Shown: in pieces, positions 36,899 through 46,100 of the stretch
Layout of the letters: each line of letters begins with the position of its first letter
How positions within the stretch are numbered: position 1 is the stretch's first letter
Assembly: GCA_022712915.1 (NCBI GenBank)
Contig: JAFLJQ010000183.1
Span: 1-56,452 of the forward strand
DNA length: 56,452 nt
Reading direction: 5' to 3'
Source: Gammaproteobacteria bacterium
Lineage (GTDB): Bacteria; Pseudomonadota; Gammaproteobacteria; UBA6429; Thiohalophilaceae
Translations under genes and position numbers: made by a program
Notes under the pieces: generated by a model
Seen by the model: the letters and a program-made list of their open reading frames with translations, nothing else
What the model was told of the DNA's origin: nothing
Database searches by the model: none

Positions 36899-38296
36899 AT
36901 GTCAGAGGTGACACCAGCGCTATTTAATATGTCTGCCGACGTTGCAAGTGCAACGGGCTTGAATCCCATATCGGGTCAAGCACCGGCAACAACGGGCAAC
37001 AATGGTCATGAATTTGCCAATGTATTGCAGACTGTATTAAATCCTGCCCTTCAGCAATCAAACCCCAACAACCCAGTTCTGGCTAATCCACGGTTATTTG
37101 CGCAATTGGGTGATTCAGTCAATCCACTGTTAACGCTGGGCAACATCGACCTGGAGGCATTGCCGGCCGGCAATAGTTTGCCTGCAGGCGAGCAAGAATT
37201 TGCCTGGCAGACCCTGATGGCTGAAGATGATAGTACCGATCCGGACAGCCCACATGTTGTGTTAGCCTCAGGTGATGTTGAGGGTTCTGAAATAGAAGAA
37301 TTTGCTGTTGATGATTTGATTCCGCTTCGCCATCTTCAGGACACAGATAAACAAGGCACTGAAGATCTGCCTGAACAGGATGCACAGGCCGCTAATTTAG
37401 AGAAATTAATAGAAGATAATATCTCGGATGCCAGTAATGAACCGTTAGCCGTATCACCGGGTGTTTTGGCGGCGGTTCATGAGCAAAATGTGGTGTCTGC
37501 TGCAAAACCTGCTATGGCAGGAGGTGAAGAAGACGTCTTGTCAAAATTAGCCAAGACACAACCGGCAGGTGCAGCCCGATTGATGAATTCTGTTCACACG
37601 GATGCCAATACTCTTCATAGTGAGACTCAGATAGAGGGTAAGCAATTATTTCAGGAAAAAATTGAACGATTGATGGGGCATGGCAAGCTGGAAAATATGG
37701 AGACGGTCAGTAATAAATTCGATTCGGTTATTAATGCTGCATCGGAGCAAGCCGCCGCCATCAAACCTGCCCCGCAGACCGGTGTTTCGACCTATGCCGC
37801 GGTTTCTGGTTTGGCTAGCAGTAATCTATCATCTCCATCGAGTGCGCCGATTGTCGCACAGATGACTGTCCCACCTCAAAATCCGGCCTGGGGTGATACG
37901 GTTGGCGATCGAGTGCAGTGGATGGCGTCGCAGAACATTCAGGAGGCCAAAATACGCCTCCATCCACAGGAGCTGGGTCTTCTCGAAGTCCATATAAAGG
38001 TAGGCAAAGACCATCAAACCACCATTGTATTCAGTTCCCCTCACTCTCAGGTTCGAGATGCACTGGAAATTGCAATTCCCCGTTTGAGGGAAATGTTTGG
38101 CGAAAATGGTTTGTCGTTGGGAGATGTCAATGTGTCCCAGCATTCTTCCTCAGAACAGGGGCATGCCCATCGTGATGACAAGCCTGCCAGTTCATCGCCA
38201 TCTGGAAACTCAATCTCCACCAATGATTCAGTTGATGTTGCTCCACCGCAACAATTTATCTCTCAGGGCAATAGTATGTTGGATCTCTATGCCTGA
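36899..38296 (+). CDS. fliK: FliK, hook-length control protein
   Basis: A 465-residue protein with a low-complexity, Gln/Asn/Ala/Pro-rich N-terminal ruler region (about 1-320) and a C-terminal hook-length domain (about 340-425: W-M-A-S-Q-N-I-Q-E-A-K-I-R-L-H-P-Q-E-L-G, L-E-V-H-I-K-V, R-D-A-L-E). It measures hook length and switches export to filament substrates. In Pseudomonas fliK leads into fliLMNOPQR-flhB; here it is followed by the chemosensory operon instead. Confidence 0.92.
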   Translation: MSEVTPALFNMSADVASATGLNPISGQAPATTGNNGHEFANVLQTVLNPALQQSNPNNPVLANPRLFAQLGDSVNPLLTLGNIDLEALPAGNSLPAGEQEFAWQTLMAEDDSTDPDSPHVVLASGDVEGSEIEEFAVDDLIPLRHLQDTDKQGTEDLPEQDAQAANLEKLIEDNISDASNEPLAVSPGVLAAVHEQNVVSAAKPAMAGGEEDVLSKLAKTQPAGAARLMNSVHTDANTLHSETQIEGKQLFQEKIERLMGHGKLENMETVSNKFDSVINAASEQAAAIKPAPQTGVSTYAAVSGLASSNLSSPSSAPIVAQMTVPPQNPAWGDTVGDRVQWMASQNIQEAKIRLHPQELGLLEVHIKVGKDHQTTIVFSSPHSQVRDALEIAIPRLREMFGENGLSLGDVNVSQHSSSEQGHAHRDDKPASSSPSGNSISTNDSVDVAPPQQFISQGNSMLDLYA

Positions 38297-38420
38297 TCAT
38301 AAAAGTTAAATTTTGTGGCACTTCACCGTATAAGAGACAGGTAAACATTTCTGTTGACTATTCTGTTATGCCTCACATGGGTATAAAAACTTAGTTATAT
38401 TAGCCCTATTTTTCAGTAAT

Positions 38421-38447
38421 TAAAGACGCGTTCGTTTGGGACGATAA
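38421..38447 (+). promoter_or_regulatory. Sigma-28 promoter of the STAS-cheY-cheA operon
   Basis: TAAA, exactly 15 bases, GACGATAA, one mismatch to the -10 consensus GCCGATAA. It lies 58 bases before the STAS gene and ties the globin chemosensory operon to the flagellar late class. Confidence 0.82.
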
Positions 38448-38505
38448 GATACTGACCGCTATATGTATCACAGTGTTTTATTAGTGCTTAATTAAGGAAA
38501 TGCTA

Positions 38506-38823
38506 ATGGGTTTGTTCTCTAAAGAAAAAGATCAGCGCCGTGATGAAGTCATCGTTGCCTGTGGAGCGGTTTTGGATGTATCTCGTGCAGCCGATTTTCA
38601 TAAGGAACTAAAAACTGCTCTGGGCAAGGGGGGCGTTATTGTCCTTGATGGGGCAGCAATAGAGAAAATAGATGCTGCGGCATTACAACTTTGTGCTGCA
38701 TTTTTTCATGATGCAGCAGCAAGGAAGGTTCAGGCAAAGTGGCTGACGCCTAGTGAACCGCTTATTCGGGCAGCTGGTTTGTTGGGATTGAAAAGCCAGT
38801 TGGGATTGCCAAATGGTAATTGA
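38506..38823 (+). CDS. STAS-domain protein at the head of the che operon
   Basis: A 105-residue single STAS (anti-anti-sigma-like) domain: V-I-V-A-C-G-A-V-L-D-V-S-R-A-A-D-F-H near the start, then V-I-V-L-D-G-A-A-I-E-K-I-D-A-A-A-L-Q-L, where STAS proteins that are phosphorylated carry Ser or Thr after D-x; here the position is Ala, so regulation by phosphorylation is doubtful. It is co-directional with cheY 36 bases downstream. Its role in the array is unknown; protein-protein interaction is the likely function. ATG 38506 has AAGGA at 7 bases. Confidence 0.85.
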   Translation: MGLFSKEKDQRRDEVIVACGAVLDVSRAADFHKELKTALGKGGVIVLDGAAIEKIDAAALQLCAAFFHDAAARKVQAKWLTPSEPLIRAAGLLGLKSQLGLPNGN

Positions 38824-38859
38824 AACAGTTAACAGAAAATTATTTCCGAGGTAGATGGA

Positions 38860-39222
38860 ATGGCAACAATACTCGCAGTAGATGATTCGGCTTCGATGCG
38901 ACAGATGGTTAGTTTCACCTTAAAAGGTGCAGGCTATGAAGTTGTGGAAGCTTCCGATGGTAAGGATGCATTGGACAAAGCCAAGGGACAGAAATTTGAC
39001 CTTGTTATCTCTGATGTAAACATGCCCATCATGGATGGGATTACGCTTATAAAAGAACTCAGGGCATTAACAGAATATAAATTTATACCTCTGTTGATGT
39101 TGACAACAGAAAGCGGTGACGACAAAAAGGTTCAGGGTAAAACAGCTGGAGCCACCGGTTGGATAGTTAAACCCTTTAACCCAGATCAGTTGCTGGCCAC
39201 AATTAACAAGGTCTTGGGGTAG
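38860..39222 (+). CDS. cheY: CheY, single-domain response regulator
   Basis: A 120-residue receiver with the acidic pair D-D (about 8-9), phospho-acceptor Asp in L-V-I-S-D-V-N-M-P (about 52), the Thr in L-M-L-T-T-E, and Lys in W-I-V-K-P-F. It would take phosphate from the CheA encoded 10 bases downstream. No CheZ phosphatase gene is present. In the similar P. aeruginosa che2 operon the CheY does not mainly drive the flagellar switch, so motor control here is not assured. Confidence 0.94.
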   Translation: MATILAVDDSASMRQMVSFTLKGAGYEVVEASDGKDALDKAKGQKFDLVISDVNMPIMDGITLIKELRALTEYKFIPLLMLTTESGDDKKVQGKTAGATGWIVKPFNPDQLLATINKVLG

Positions 39223-39231
39223 GGGTGGTAT

Positions 39232-41874
39232 ATGTCTATTGATATGACACAATTTCTGGTCACTTTCTATGAAGAAAGTTTTGAAGGCCTTGAAATAATG
39301 GAATCGGAGTTGCTGAACTTAGACATAGGTGCTGCCGATGCCGAAACTATTAATACCATATTTCGTGCTGCTCATTCAATTAAGGGAGGCAGTGGTACCT
39401 TTGGTCTGAATGCAGTCGCATCCTATACCCATGTAATGGAAACGCTGCTGGATGAAATGCGTAATGGTAAACGTGAAGTTACTCAGCAGGCCGTTGCTAT
39501 TTTACTGTCATCGGTTGATGTCTTGCGAGACATGCTTAAATCACTGCGCGATGATTTACCGCTGGACCATGATGCTGTAGCCGCATCACAACAGGAACTT
39601 GATGAATTGTTAACAGGAGTTGAACATGGCGAAAGCCCTTCTTCTGACTCTGATCTTCATCATGCAGAAATAGAACCAGAACTAGAACCCGAGTTAGAAC
39701 CAGAAAGCCAGATGGGTTGGAGAATCTGCTTCACGCCACACCGGGATATGCTTAAGACGGGTAATGACCCAGTGCGTATGATACGTGAACTGGAATCAAT
39801 GGCTGATATTCAGGTCAATGTGGATATGGCTAATCTTCCTTCCCTGGATGATCTTGATGCAGAAGAAAGCTATTTATCCTGGGAAATATTTATGACGGAT
39901 TGTATTTCTGAAATAGAGGTGCGTGAGGTCTTTGCCTGGGTTGAGGATGAATGTGATTTGAGCATAGAACCATATGCTGGCACAGTTATGGAGCAGTCAT
40001 TAGATATTTCAGTAAAATCTGAACCTGAATTAAATGTTGAACTGTTGGAAAAAAGTTTCAATCTGGTTGCGCCAGAGGGTGAAAAAATAGTTGCCCAATT
40101 TTATGAACAGTTGTTTGAGCGCTTCCCTCAGGTTAAACCACTGTTTGCCAATACGACAACAGAAAAACAGCAGGTAAAATTACTTGCTGCTTTGAAGCTG
40201 GTTATTGGCAATTTACGTAATCCTGAAACCCTGATTAAAACTTTAACAGAACTGGGTGTTCGTCATCAAGCTTATGGCATCGAGGCTGCACACTATGAAG
40301 CTGTAGCCGAAACTTTATTGTCTGTCTTGCAGGAATTTGCCGGTGATGCCTGGACAGATGATGTGAAAACGGCATGGTCTGATGCACTAACGATTATTGC
40401 AACGGTCATGCTTGATGCCTATCAGGCCGATGATGAAGTTATTGCCGTACAACAGACTGCCGTACAACCTGCTGTCAGCCCTGTGCAGAAAACTGCCTCC
40501 ACATTGGTAGAGGAAAAGACCGCTCCTGCGCTAACAACAAAACCGATTGATAAAAAGGCAGCCGGGGAAGGACGCAAGCCATCTACCGGTTCTGGTACGG
40601 GTGAAACCTCAATACGTGTTTCGATTGATAAGGTGGATGAACTTATTAACACCGTTGGGGAACTGGTGATAACCCAGTCCATGTTAGGACAATTTGGTGA
40701 ATTAGAAGACCTAACCAATGACCACCAGGATAAATTACGCGATGGTTTGGCGCAGTTGGAGCGTAATACGCGTGAATTACAAGAATCGGTGATGCGGATT
40801 CGTATGTTGCCTATCAGTTTTACCTTCCAGCGTTTCCCTCGCCTGGTGCATGACCTGAGTAACCAGCTCGGTAAAAAAGTAGAGTTGAAAATGTCCGGTG
40901 AGCAAACTGAACTGGATAAAACCGTCATGGAGAAAATTGGCGACCCACTTGTCCATCTGGTGAGAAATTCGATGGACCATGGTATTGAATCGCCTGCGCA
41001 ACGTATTGCGGCGGGTAAACCGGAAATGGGTACAGTGAATCTGAATGCCTTCCATCAGGGTGGCAATATTGTTATTGAGATTAATGATGATGGCGGCGGT
41101 TTGAATGCTGAAAAAATTCTTGCAAAAGCCAAGAGTAACGGTTTGATTGGTGACGATGAAACGTTGACTGAAGAACAGATTCATGATCTTTTGTTTCAAC
41201 CTGGGTTTTCGACGGCAGATCAGGTTAGTGATGTATCGGGTCGTGGTGTTGGCATGGATGTGGTACGCCGGAATATACGCTCGTTGGGCGGTTCTGTTGA
41301 AGTCAAGTCAACGGAGGGTGTGGGATCAACCTTCACAATACGGCTACCATTGACTTTGGCTATTTTGGAGGGACAGTTGATTCGTGTCGGGCGGGAAACA
41401 TATGTTGTCCCATTGGTATCTATTATTGAATCTGTGCAGATACATAAAGAAAAGGTCAATGTAATCAGTGGGCGAGGTGAAGTGTATAAACTTCGTGATG
41501 ATTATATCCCTATTGTTCGCCTTTATCATGTTTTTGGTTTAAAAGCAGAGTCCACGACGCTTGATAAAGGTTTGTTGGTGATTGTTGAAACGGAAGGCAA
41601 AAAGGTAGCCATGTTTGTCGATGATTTATTGGGGCAGCAACAAGTGGTCATTAAAAGCCTGGAAACAAATTTTAGAAAAATAGACGGTCTGTCTGGCGCA
41701 ACTATCCTAGGTGATGGGACAGTAGCCTTGATTCTTGATGTTGCAGGTCTGTTTGATTTAAGTAAAAAAATTACAACCCATACAGATTTTGATAAATCTG
41801 ATGAACCAAGAGATTCTGAAATAGATTGTGATGAAAATAAACTCAAAGACAGTGATGATGAGGCTGTGGCGTAG
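39232..41874 (+). CDS. cheA: CheA histidine kinase with an inserted globin domain
   Basis: An 880-residue kinase. Domains in order: P1 HPt with phospho-acceptor His48 in R-A-A-H-S-I-K-G-G-S; a P2-like domain about 160-250 (G-W-R-I-C-F-T-P...F-A-W-V-E-D-E-C); a globin domain about 268-398; an Ala/Thr/Pro-rich linker; dimerisation (about 460-530, K-V-D-E-L-I-N-T-V-G-E-L-V-I); the ATPase domain with H-L-V-R-N-S-M-D-H-G-I-E and G-R-G-V-G-M-D-V-V; and a CheW-like C-terminal domain. The globin keeps F-Y (Tyr B10), P-L-F (Phe CD1) and proximal His345 in V-R-H-Q-A-Y-G. It is of the same family as the six globins of the nearby receptor. A globin between P2 and P3 is not a usual CheA architecture; it could make autophosphorylation sensitive to a heme ligand, which is inference. 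Confidence 0.95.
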   Translation: MSIDMTQFLVTFYEESFEGLEIMESELLNLDIGAADAETINTIFRAAHSIKGGSGTFGLNAVASYTHVMETLLDEMRNGKREVTQQAVAILLSSVDVLRDMLKSLRDDLPLDHDAVAASQQELDELLTGVEHGESPSSDSDLHHAEIEPELEPELEPESQMGWRICFTPHRDMLKTGNDPVRMIRELESMADIQVNVDMANLPSLDDLDAEESYLSWEIFMTDCISEIEVREVFAWVEDECDLSIEPYAGTVMEQSLDISVKSEPELNVELLEKSFNLVAPEGEKIVAQFYEQLFERFPQVKPLFANTTTEKQQVKLLAALKLVIGNLRNPETLIKTLTELGVRHQAYGIEAAHYEAVAETLLSVLQEFAGDAWTDDVKTAWSDALTIIATVMLDAYQADDEVIAVQQTAVQPAVSPVQKTASTLVEEKTAPALTTKPIDKKAAGEGRKPSTGSGTGETSIRVSIDKVDELINTVGELVITQSMLGQFGELEDLTNDHQDKLRDGLAQLERNTRELQESVMRIRMLPISFTFQRFPRLVHDLSNQLGKKVELKMSGEQTELDKTVMEKIGDPLVHLVRNSMDHGIESPAQRIAAGKPEMGTVNLNAFHQGGNIVIEINDDGGGLNAEKILAKAKSNGLIGDDETLTEEQIHDLLFQPGFSTADQVSDVSGRGVGMDVVRRNIRSLGGSVEVKSTEGVGSTFTIRLPLTLAILEGQLIRVGRETYVVPLVSIIESVQIHKEKVNVISGRGEVYKLRDDYIPIVRLYHVFGLKAESTTLDKGLLVIVETEGKKVAMFVDDLLGQQQVVIKSLETNFRKIDGLSGATILGDGTVALILDVAGLFDLSKKITTHTDFDKSDEPRDSEIDCDENKLKDSDDEAVA

Positions 41875-41885
41875 GAGTATGATAC

Positions 41886-42407
41886 ATGAATGATACTGCA
41901 ACAAATGCACACGATGTTGATTTGATGGAAGTTGGTAGTGAAGGTCAGCAATATCTAACCTTTATGCTGGCGGGTGAAGAATATGGTGTTGATATTCTTC
42001 GAGTGCAGGAGATAAAAGGTTGGGATACAGTAACAAAAATCCCTAATACGCCAGAATATATTCGTGGCGTAATTAATCTGCGTGGCACCATTGTACCACT
42101 CATTGACTTGCGTTTGCGGTTTAGTCTTGCTCAGTTGGACTACGGCGCTACAACTGTTGTGATTGTAATTAAGGTTCTTAATGAAAACCGAAAAGAACGA
42201 ACGATGGGCATCGTTGTTGATGCCGTTTCAGATGTATACAACATATCGAATGATGATTTCAGGGCTGCGCCTGATTTCGGAACGGCAGTGGATACCGATT
42301 TCATTAGAGGATTGGCAACGGTGAATGAGCAAATGGTGATATTGCTTGAGATAGATAACATGTGTAATTCAGCTGAGCTGAAAATAATCGATTCAATTTC
42401 AGAGTAA
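41886..42407 (+). CDS. cheW: CheW, receptor-kinase coupling protein
   Basis: A 173-residue CheW: Y-L-T-F-M-L-A-G-E-E-Y-G-V-D-I-L-R-V-Q-E-I, then G-V-I-N-L-R-G-T-I-V-P-L-I-D-L. It links the operon's receptor to CheA. It starts 11 bases after cheA. Confidence 0.96.
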   Translation: MNDTATNAHDVDLMEVGSEGQQYLTFMLAGEEYGVDILRVQEIKGWDTVTKIPNTPEYIRGVINLRGTIVPLIDLRLRFSLAQLDYGATTVVIVIKVLNENRKERTMGIVVDAVSDVYNISNDDFRAAPDFGTAVDTDFIRGLATVNEQMVILLEIDNMCNSAELKIIDSISE

Positions 42408-42420
42408 CGTAAAATATATA

Positions 42421-43179
42421 ATGAGAATTATTGCACTCATTAATCAAAAAGGTGGTGTCGGTAAAACGACTACCACCATGAATCTTGCCCATGCGCTGGC
42501 ACAACAAAATTATAAAGTGCTGGCCATTGATCTTGACCCACAGGCCAACCTTACGGTGGGTTTTGGAAAAACACAAAGGTCCTTGCCGGGTATTGCTGAT
42601 GCTTTGATTGATAATGTGTTACTTGAACATGTCAGTTATGAGGTTAGAGAAAATCTTGAACTTGTACCGTCAGGTGAGCGATTGGGTGAATTTGAATACA
42701 TAAAAAATAAAGGGGTAAGAAAAGGTTTTTTGCTACAAAGGTCAATCAGAGAAAAAATATCTGATAAGGACTTTGTTTTGATCGATTGTCCTCCCACCTC
42801 GGGTATTCTTGGTATGAATGCCTTGTTGGCAGCAAATGAAGTGATTATTCCCGTTGCCGGGGATTTTTACTCATTGCAAGGTCTATCCAGGCAGATGCAA
42901 ATATTTGATTATGTTGAGTCGACTCTCAACAGGAAAACTAAAAAATGGTTGGTGTTAACACGTTATAACGATAGACGAAAATTGGCGCGAGAAGTCAGGG
43001 ATAGTGTTATACACTATTTTCCAACATGTTTATTACAAACACCCATTCGTGAAACGGTGGCGCTGGCAGAGAGCCCTGCTTATGGCAAGACTATTTTCGA
43101 TTATCGAAATAAAAATCGTGGTGCAGAAGATTATCGTCAACTGGCAAATGATGTTTTGGCTGGCAGAGTGGGTAATTAA
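42421..43179 (+). CDS. ParA-family ATPase of the chemosensory operon
   Basis: A 252-residue MinD/ParA ATPase with the deviant Walker A K-G-G-V-G-K-T-T (about 10-17), switch I-like D-L-D-P-Q-A-N-L and Walker B-type F-V-L-I-D-C-P-P. There is no ParB or parS nearby and the gene lies between cheW and the receptor, so chromosome partition is unlikely. Che-operon ParA proteins such as PpfA of Rhodobacter sphaeroides and ParC of Vibrio position chemosensory clusters. The soluble receptor immediately downstream makes a PpfA-like role attractive. The ribosome site is weak, suggesting low or coupled translation. Confidence 0.9.
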   Translation: MRIIALINQKGGVGKTTTTMNLAHALAQQNYKVLAIDLDPQANLTVGFGKTQRSLPGIADALIDNVLLEHVSYEVRENLELVPSGERLGEFEYIKNKGVRKGFLLQRSIREKISDKDFVLIDCPPTSGILGMNALLAANEVIIPVAGDFYSLQGLSRQMQIFDYVESTLNRKTKKWLVLTRYNDRRKLAREVRDSVIHYFPTCLLQTPIRETVALAESPAYGKTIFDYRNKNRGAEDYRQLANDVLAGRVGN

Positions 43180-43190
43180 GAGGCTTAGTA

Positions 43191-46100
43191 ATGACAACGG
43201 ATAAAGATAAACTTGGTTTTGATCCTCTTGCATGGATGAAAGAAGGTGTTGAAAGCTCTTCGCATCCTCTTGGATTTAATGTCGAGGTGTTGAAAAGCAC
43301 TTTTAATGCGATCTCCCCAAAACTGGATGAGGTCATTGTACGATTTTATGAAACATTGTTTACCCGCCATCCTGAGATCATTCCCTTTTTCTCTAATACT
43401 ACCCCGGATAAACAACAAAGAAAATTATCGGCTGCATTAACTCTTGTGGTCAGTAATCTTAATAATGTTGATGTTTTGACTAAAGCTTTGATAGAACTGG
43501 GTGCAAGACATCAAACTTATGGTGTTGAAACTGGCCATTACGGTATTGTAGCCTCAATTTTGCTGGAAGAGATGAAGAAACAGGCAGGCGATGTTTGGAC
43601 CGATGATGTTCATAAGGCCTGGAGCCATGCCCTGGAAGTCATCGCCAATGTAATGTTGAGTGCATACAATGATAGTCAACCTGATGTCAACGCAGATGAT
43701 CCTGATGTCTGTGCTACTGAAATAGAACACCCGTTGGGCTTGAATGTGCAGGCATTAACGAATAGTTTTAATCTACTGGCGCCTCAAGGTGAAGAGTTGG
43801 TTGCCAATTTTTATACTATATTATTTGAACGTTATCCACAGGTTAAAACCCTGTTTGTTAATACAACACCTAAACAACAGAAGCAAAAACTGCTTGCTGC
43901 CCTGACTTTATTGATAAAAAACCTTGAAAATGTAGACACTCTGGCCAAAGTGCTGACTGATTTGGGTGCGCGCCATCAAGGGTATGGTGTAGAACCTGCT
44001 CATTATGAGGTCGTTAGCTCAGTGCTTGTTGAGGCCATGCAAAACATGGCGGGCGATGCCTGGAACAGTGAAATCGAACAGGCTTGGACGCATGCCCTGC
44101 AGGTGATCTCTAAAGTGATGTTTGATGCCTATGTGGATGTCGATCCTATTGACACCCCGGAAGGTCATCCGCTTGGGCTTAATGTCCCCTTACTTGAGCG
44201 TAGTTTTGATGCCATTGCACCACGGGCCGGTGAGCTGGTACATAATTTCTACGCAAGATTGTTTGAGAAATTCCCGCAGATTAAATCATTGTTTGCCGGG
44301 AGTAATCCGGCCGAGCAAGAAAAGAAGCTTATTAATGCCTTGCAACTTGTTGTTTCTAATCTGCGCAATGTCGATACCCTTGCCAAGGCGTTGACCATTA
44401 TGGGAGAAAAACACCAGCAATATGGTGTTTTACCCGAACACTATATTGCTGTAACGAAAACATTGACGGCTGTCATGCATGAAATTGCGGGTGAACTTTG
44501 GTCTGATGAAATTCAGGCTGCATGGGAACATGCTATGAGTGTGGTTGCCAGCGTTATGATTGATGCTTATAGGGAGATCGATCCGATCGATACACCGGAA
44601 GGTCATCCTCTTGGTTTGAATGCACCTGTGATCGAGAAAAGCTTTAATGCCCTGGCACCGAGAGCTGTTGAACTGGTGCAACGATTTTATGACGTACTGT
44701 TTGAACGTTTTCCTTCGGTCCGCCTTTTATTTGCACATAGTAATCAGCCTGAACAGGGCAAGAAGCTTATCAATGCGCTACAACTGGTGGTTTCTAACCT
44801 TCGTGATATTGATACCCTGTCCAGAGTACTGACCAGCCTGGGAGAAAGACATCAGGGTTATGGTGTAGAGCCTGAACACTATAATGCGGTCGCGAGTACT
44901 CTGCTTGATGTCATGCAGGAGTTTGCCGGTGAGCAATGGACATCGGAGGTCAACGGGGCATGGCAGCATGCCTTAACTGTTGTTTCCAAGGTCATGCTCG
45001 ATGCCTATGGTGATGTTGACCCAATGGATACGCCAGAAGGCCATCCCCTTGGTTTGAATGCACCCCTGTTGGAACGCAGCTTTAATGCGCTCGCGCCGTG
45101 CGTGGATCAACTGGTGCACCGTTTTTATGAAGAATTGTTCAATCGTTTCCCTCAGGTTAAGCCTTTATTTGTTAATAGCAGTCAGTCGGAACAGGAAAAG
45201 AAACTCATCAATGCCTTGCAACTGGTGGTTTCGAATTTGAGAAACATTGACACTCTGGCTAAGGCGCTTACTACGCTGGGTGAAAAACATCAACAGTATG
45301 GTGTGAAAGCAGAACATTATACGGCTGTCATCAATACTCTGATTAATGTTATGCAGGAGTTTGCTGGAGAGTTATGGACTCAGGAAATCCAAAAAGCCTG
45401 GCAGCATGCCTTGAGTGTTGTTGCTAAAGTGATGTTGGATGCTTATTCAGATGAGGCTGTTGCACACGCTGATTTTGAACCTGAGAGAGAGCAAGTTAAA
45501 CCGATTCAAGTAGAACTTCCTGATTCAATATCACCACCGGCATTGGTGCATCCTTTGGGGTTAGATGTTGATAGTCTGACAGATAGTTTTATTTCTTTGG
45601 CACCACAAGCCGAGGCGATGATTTCTAAATTTTATGAGCAATTATTTTATCGTTACCCTGGGGTAAAACCTCTTTTTGTAAATGTTACACCTGAGAAACA
45701 AAAACAAAAATTATTAGCTGCTTTAGGATTACTGATTGATAACCTAAATAATGTGGATGTGTTGTCAAGAACATTAATGGGATTAGGTCAACGACATCAG
45801 AAATATGGTGCACAACCTGAACACTATCAGGCTGTTGCAACAACTTTGTTGGATGTGATGAGAGAGTTTGCAGGTTCATTATGGACACAGAAGATCCACG
45901 ATGCCTGGGCTCATGCACTTAACGTAATTGCTGATGTAATGATTAAAAGCTATATCGACTCGGAGACTGGAACAATGGCAGCTAATATGAACAATGTAGA
46001 TACATTGAATGAAAATGACAGTATGGAACTGGTACGCATGCGTTCAGCTGTGAATGGTGCAATGACCGCTATCATGATGATTGATCGTGATTTTAATATT

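Noticed and set aside
38323-38338. TGGCACTTCACCGTAT as a sigma-54 promoter before the che operon
   Set aside because: The -24 half matches but the -12 half lacks TTGC; the sigma-28 site at 38421 is far better.
43263-45960. CRISPR-like or non-coding repeat array
   Set aside because: The repeats are 438 bases long, in frame and encode globin domains.
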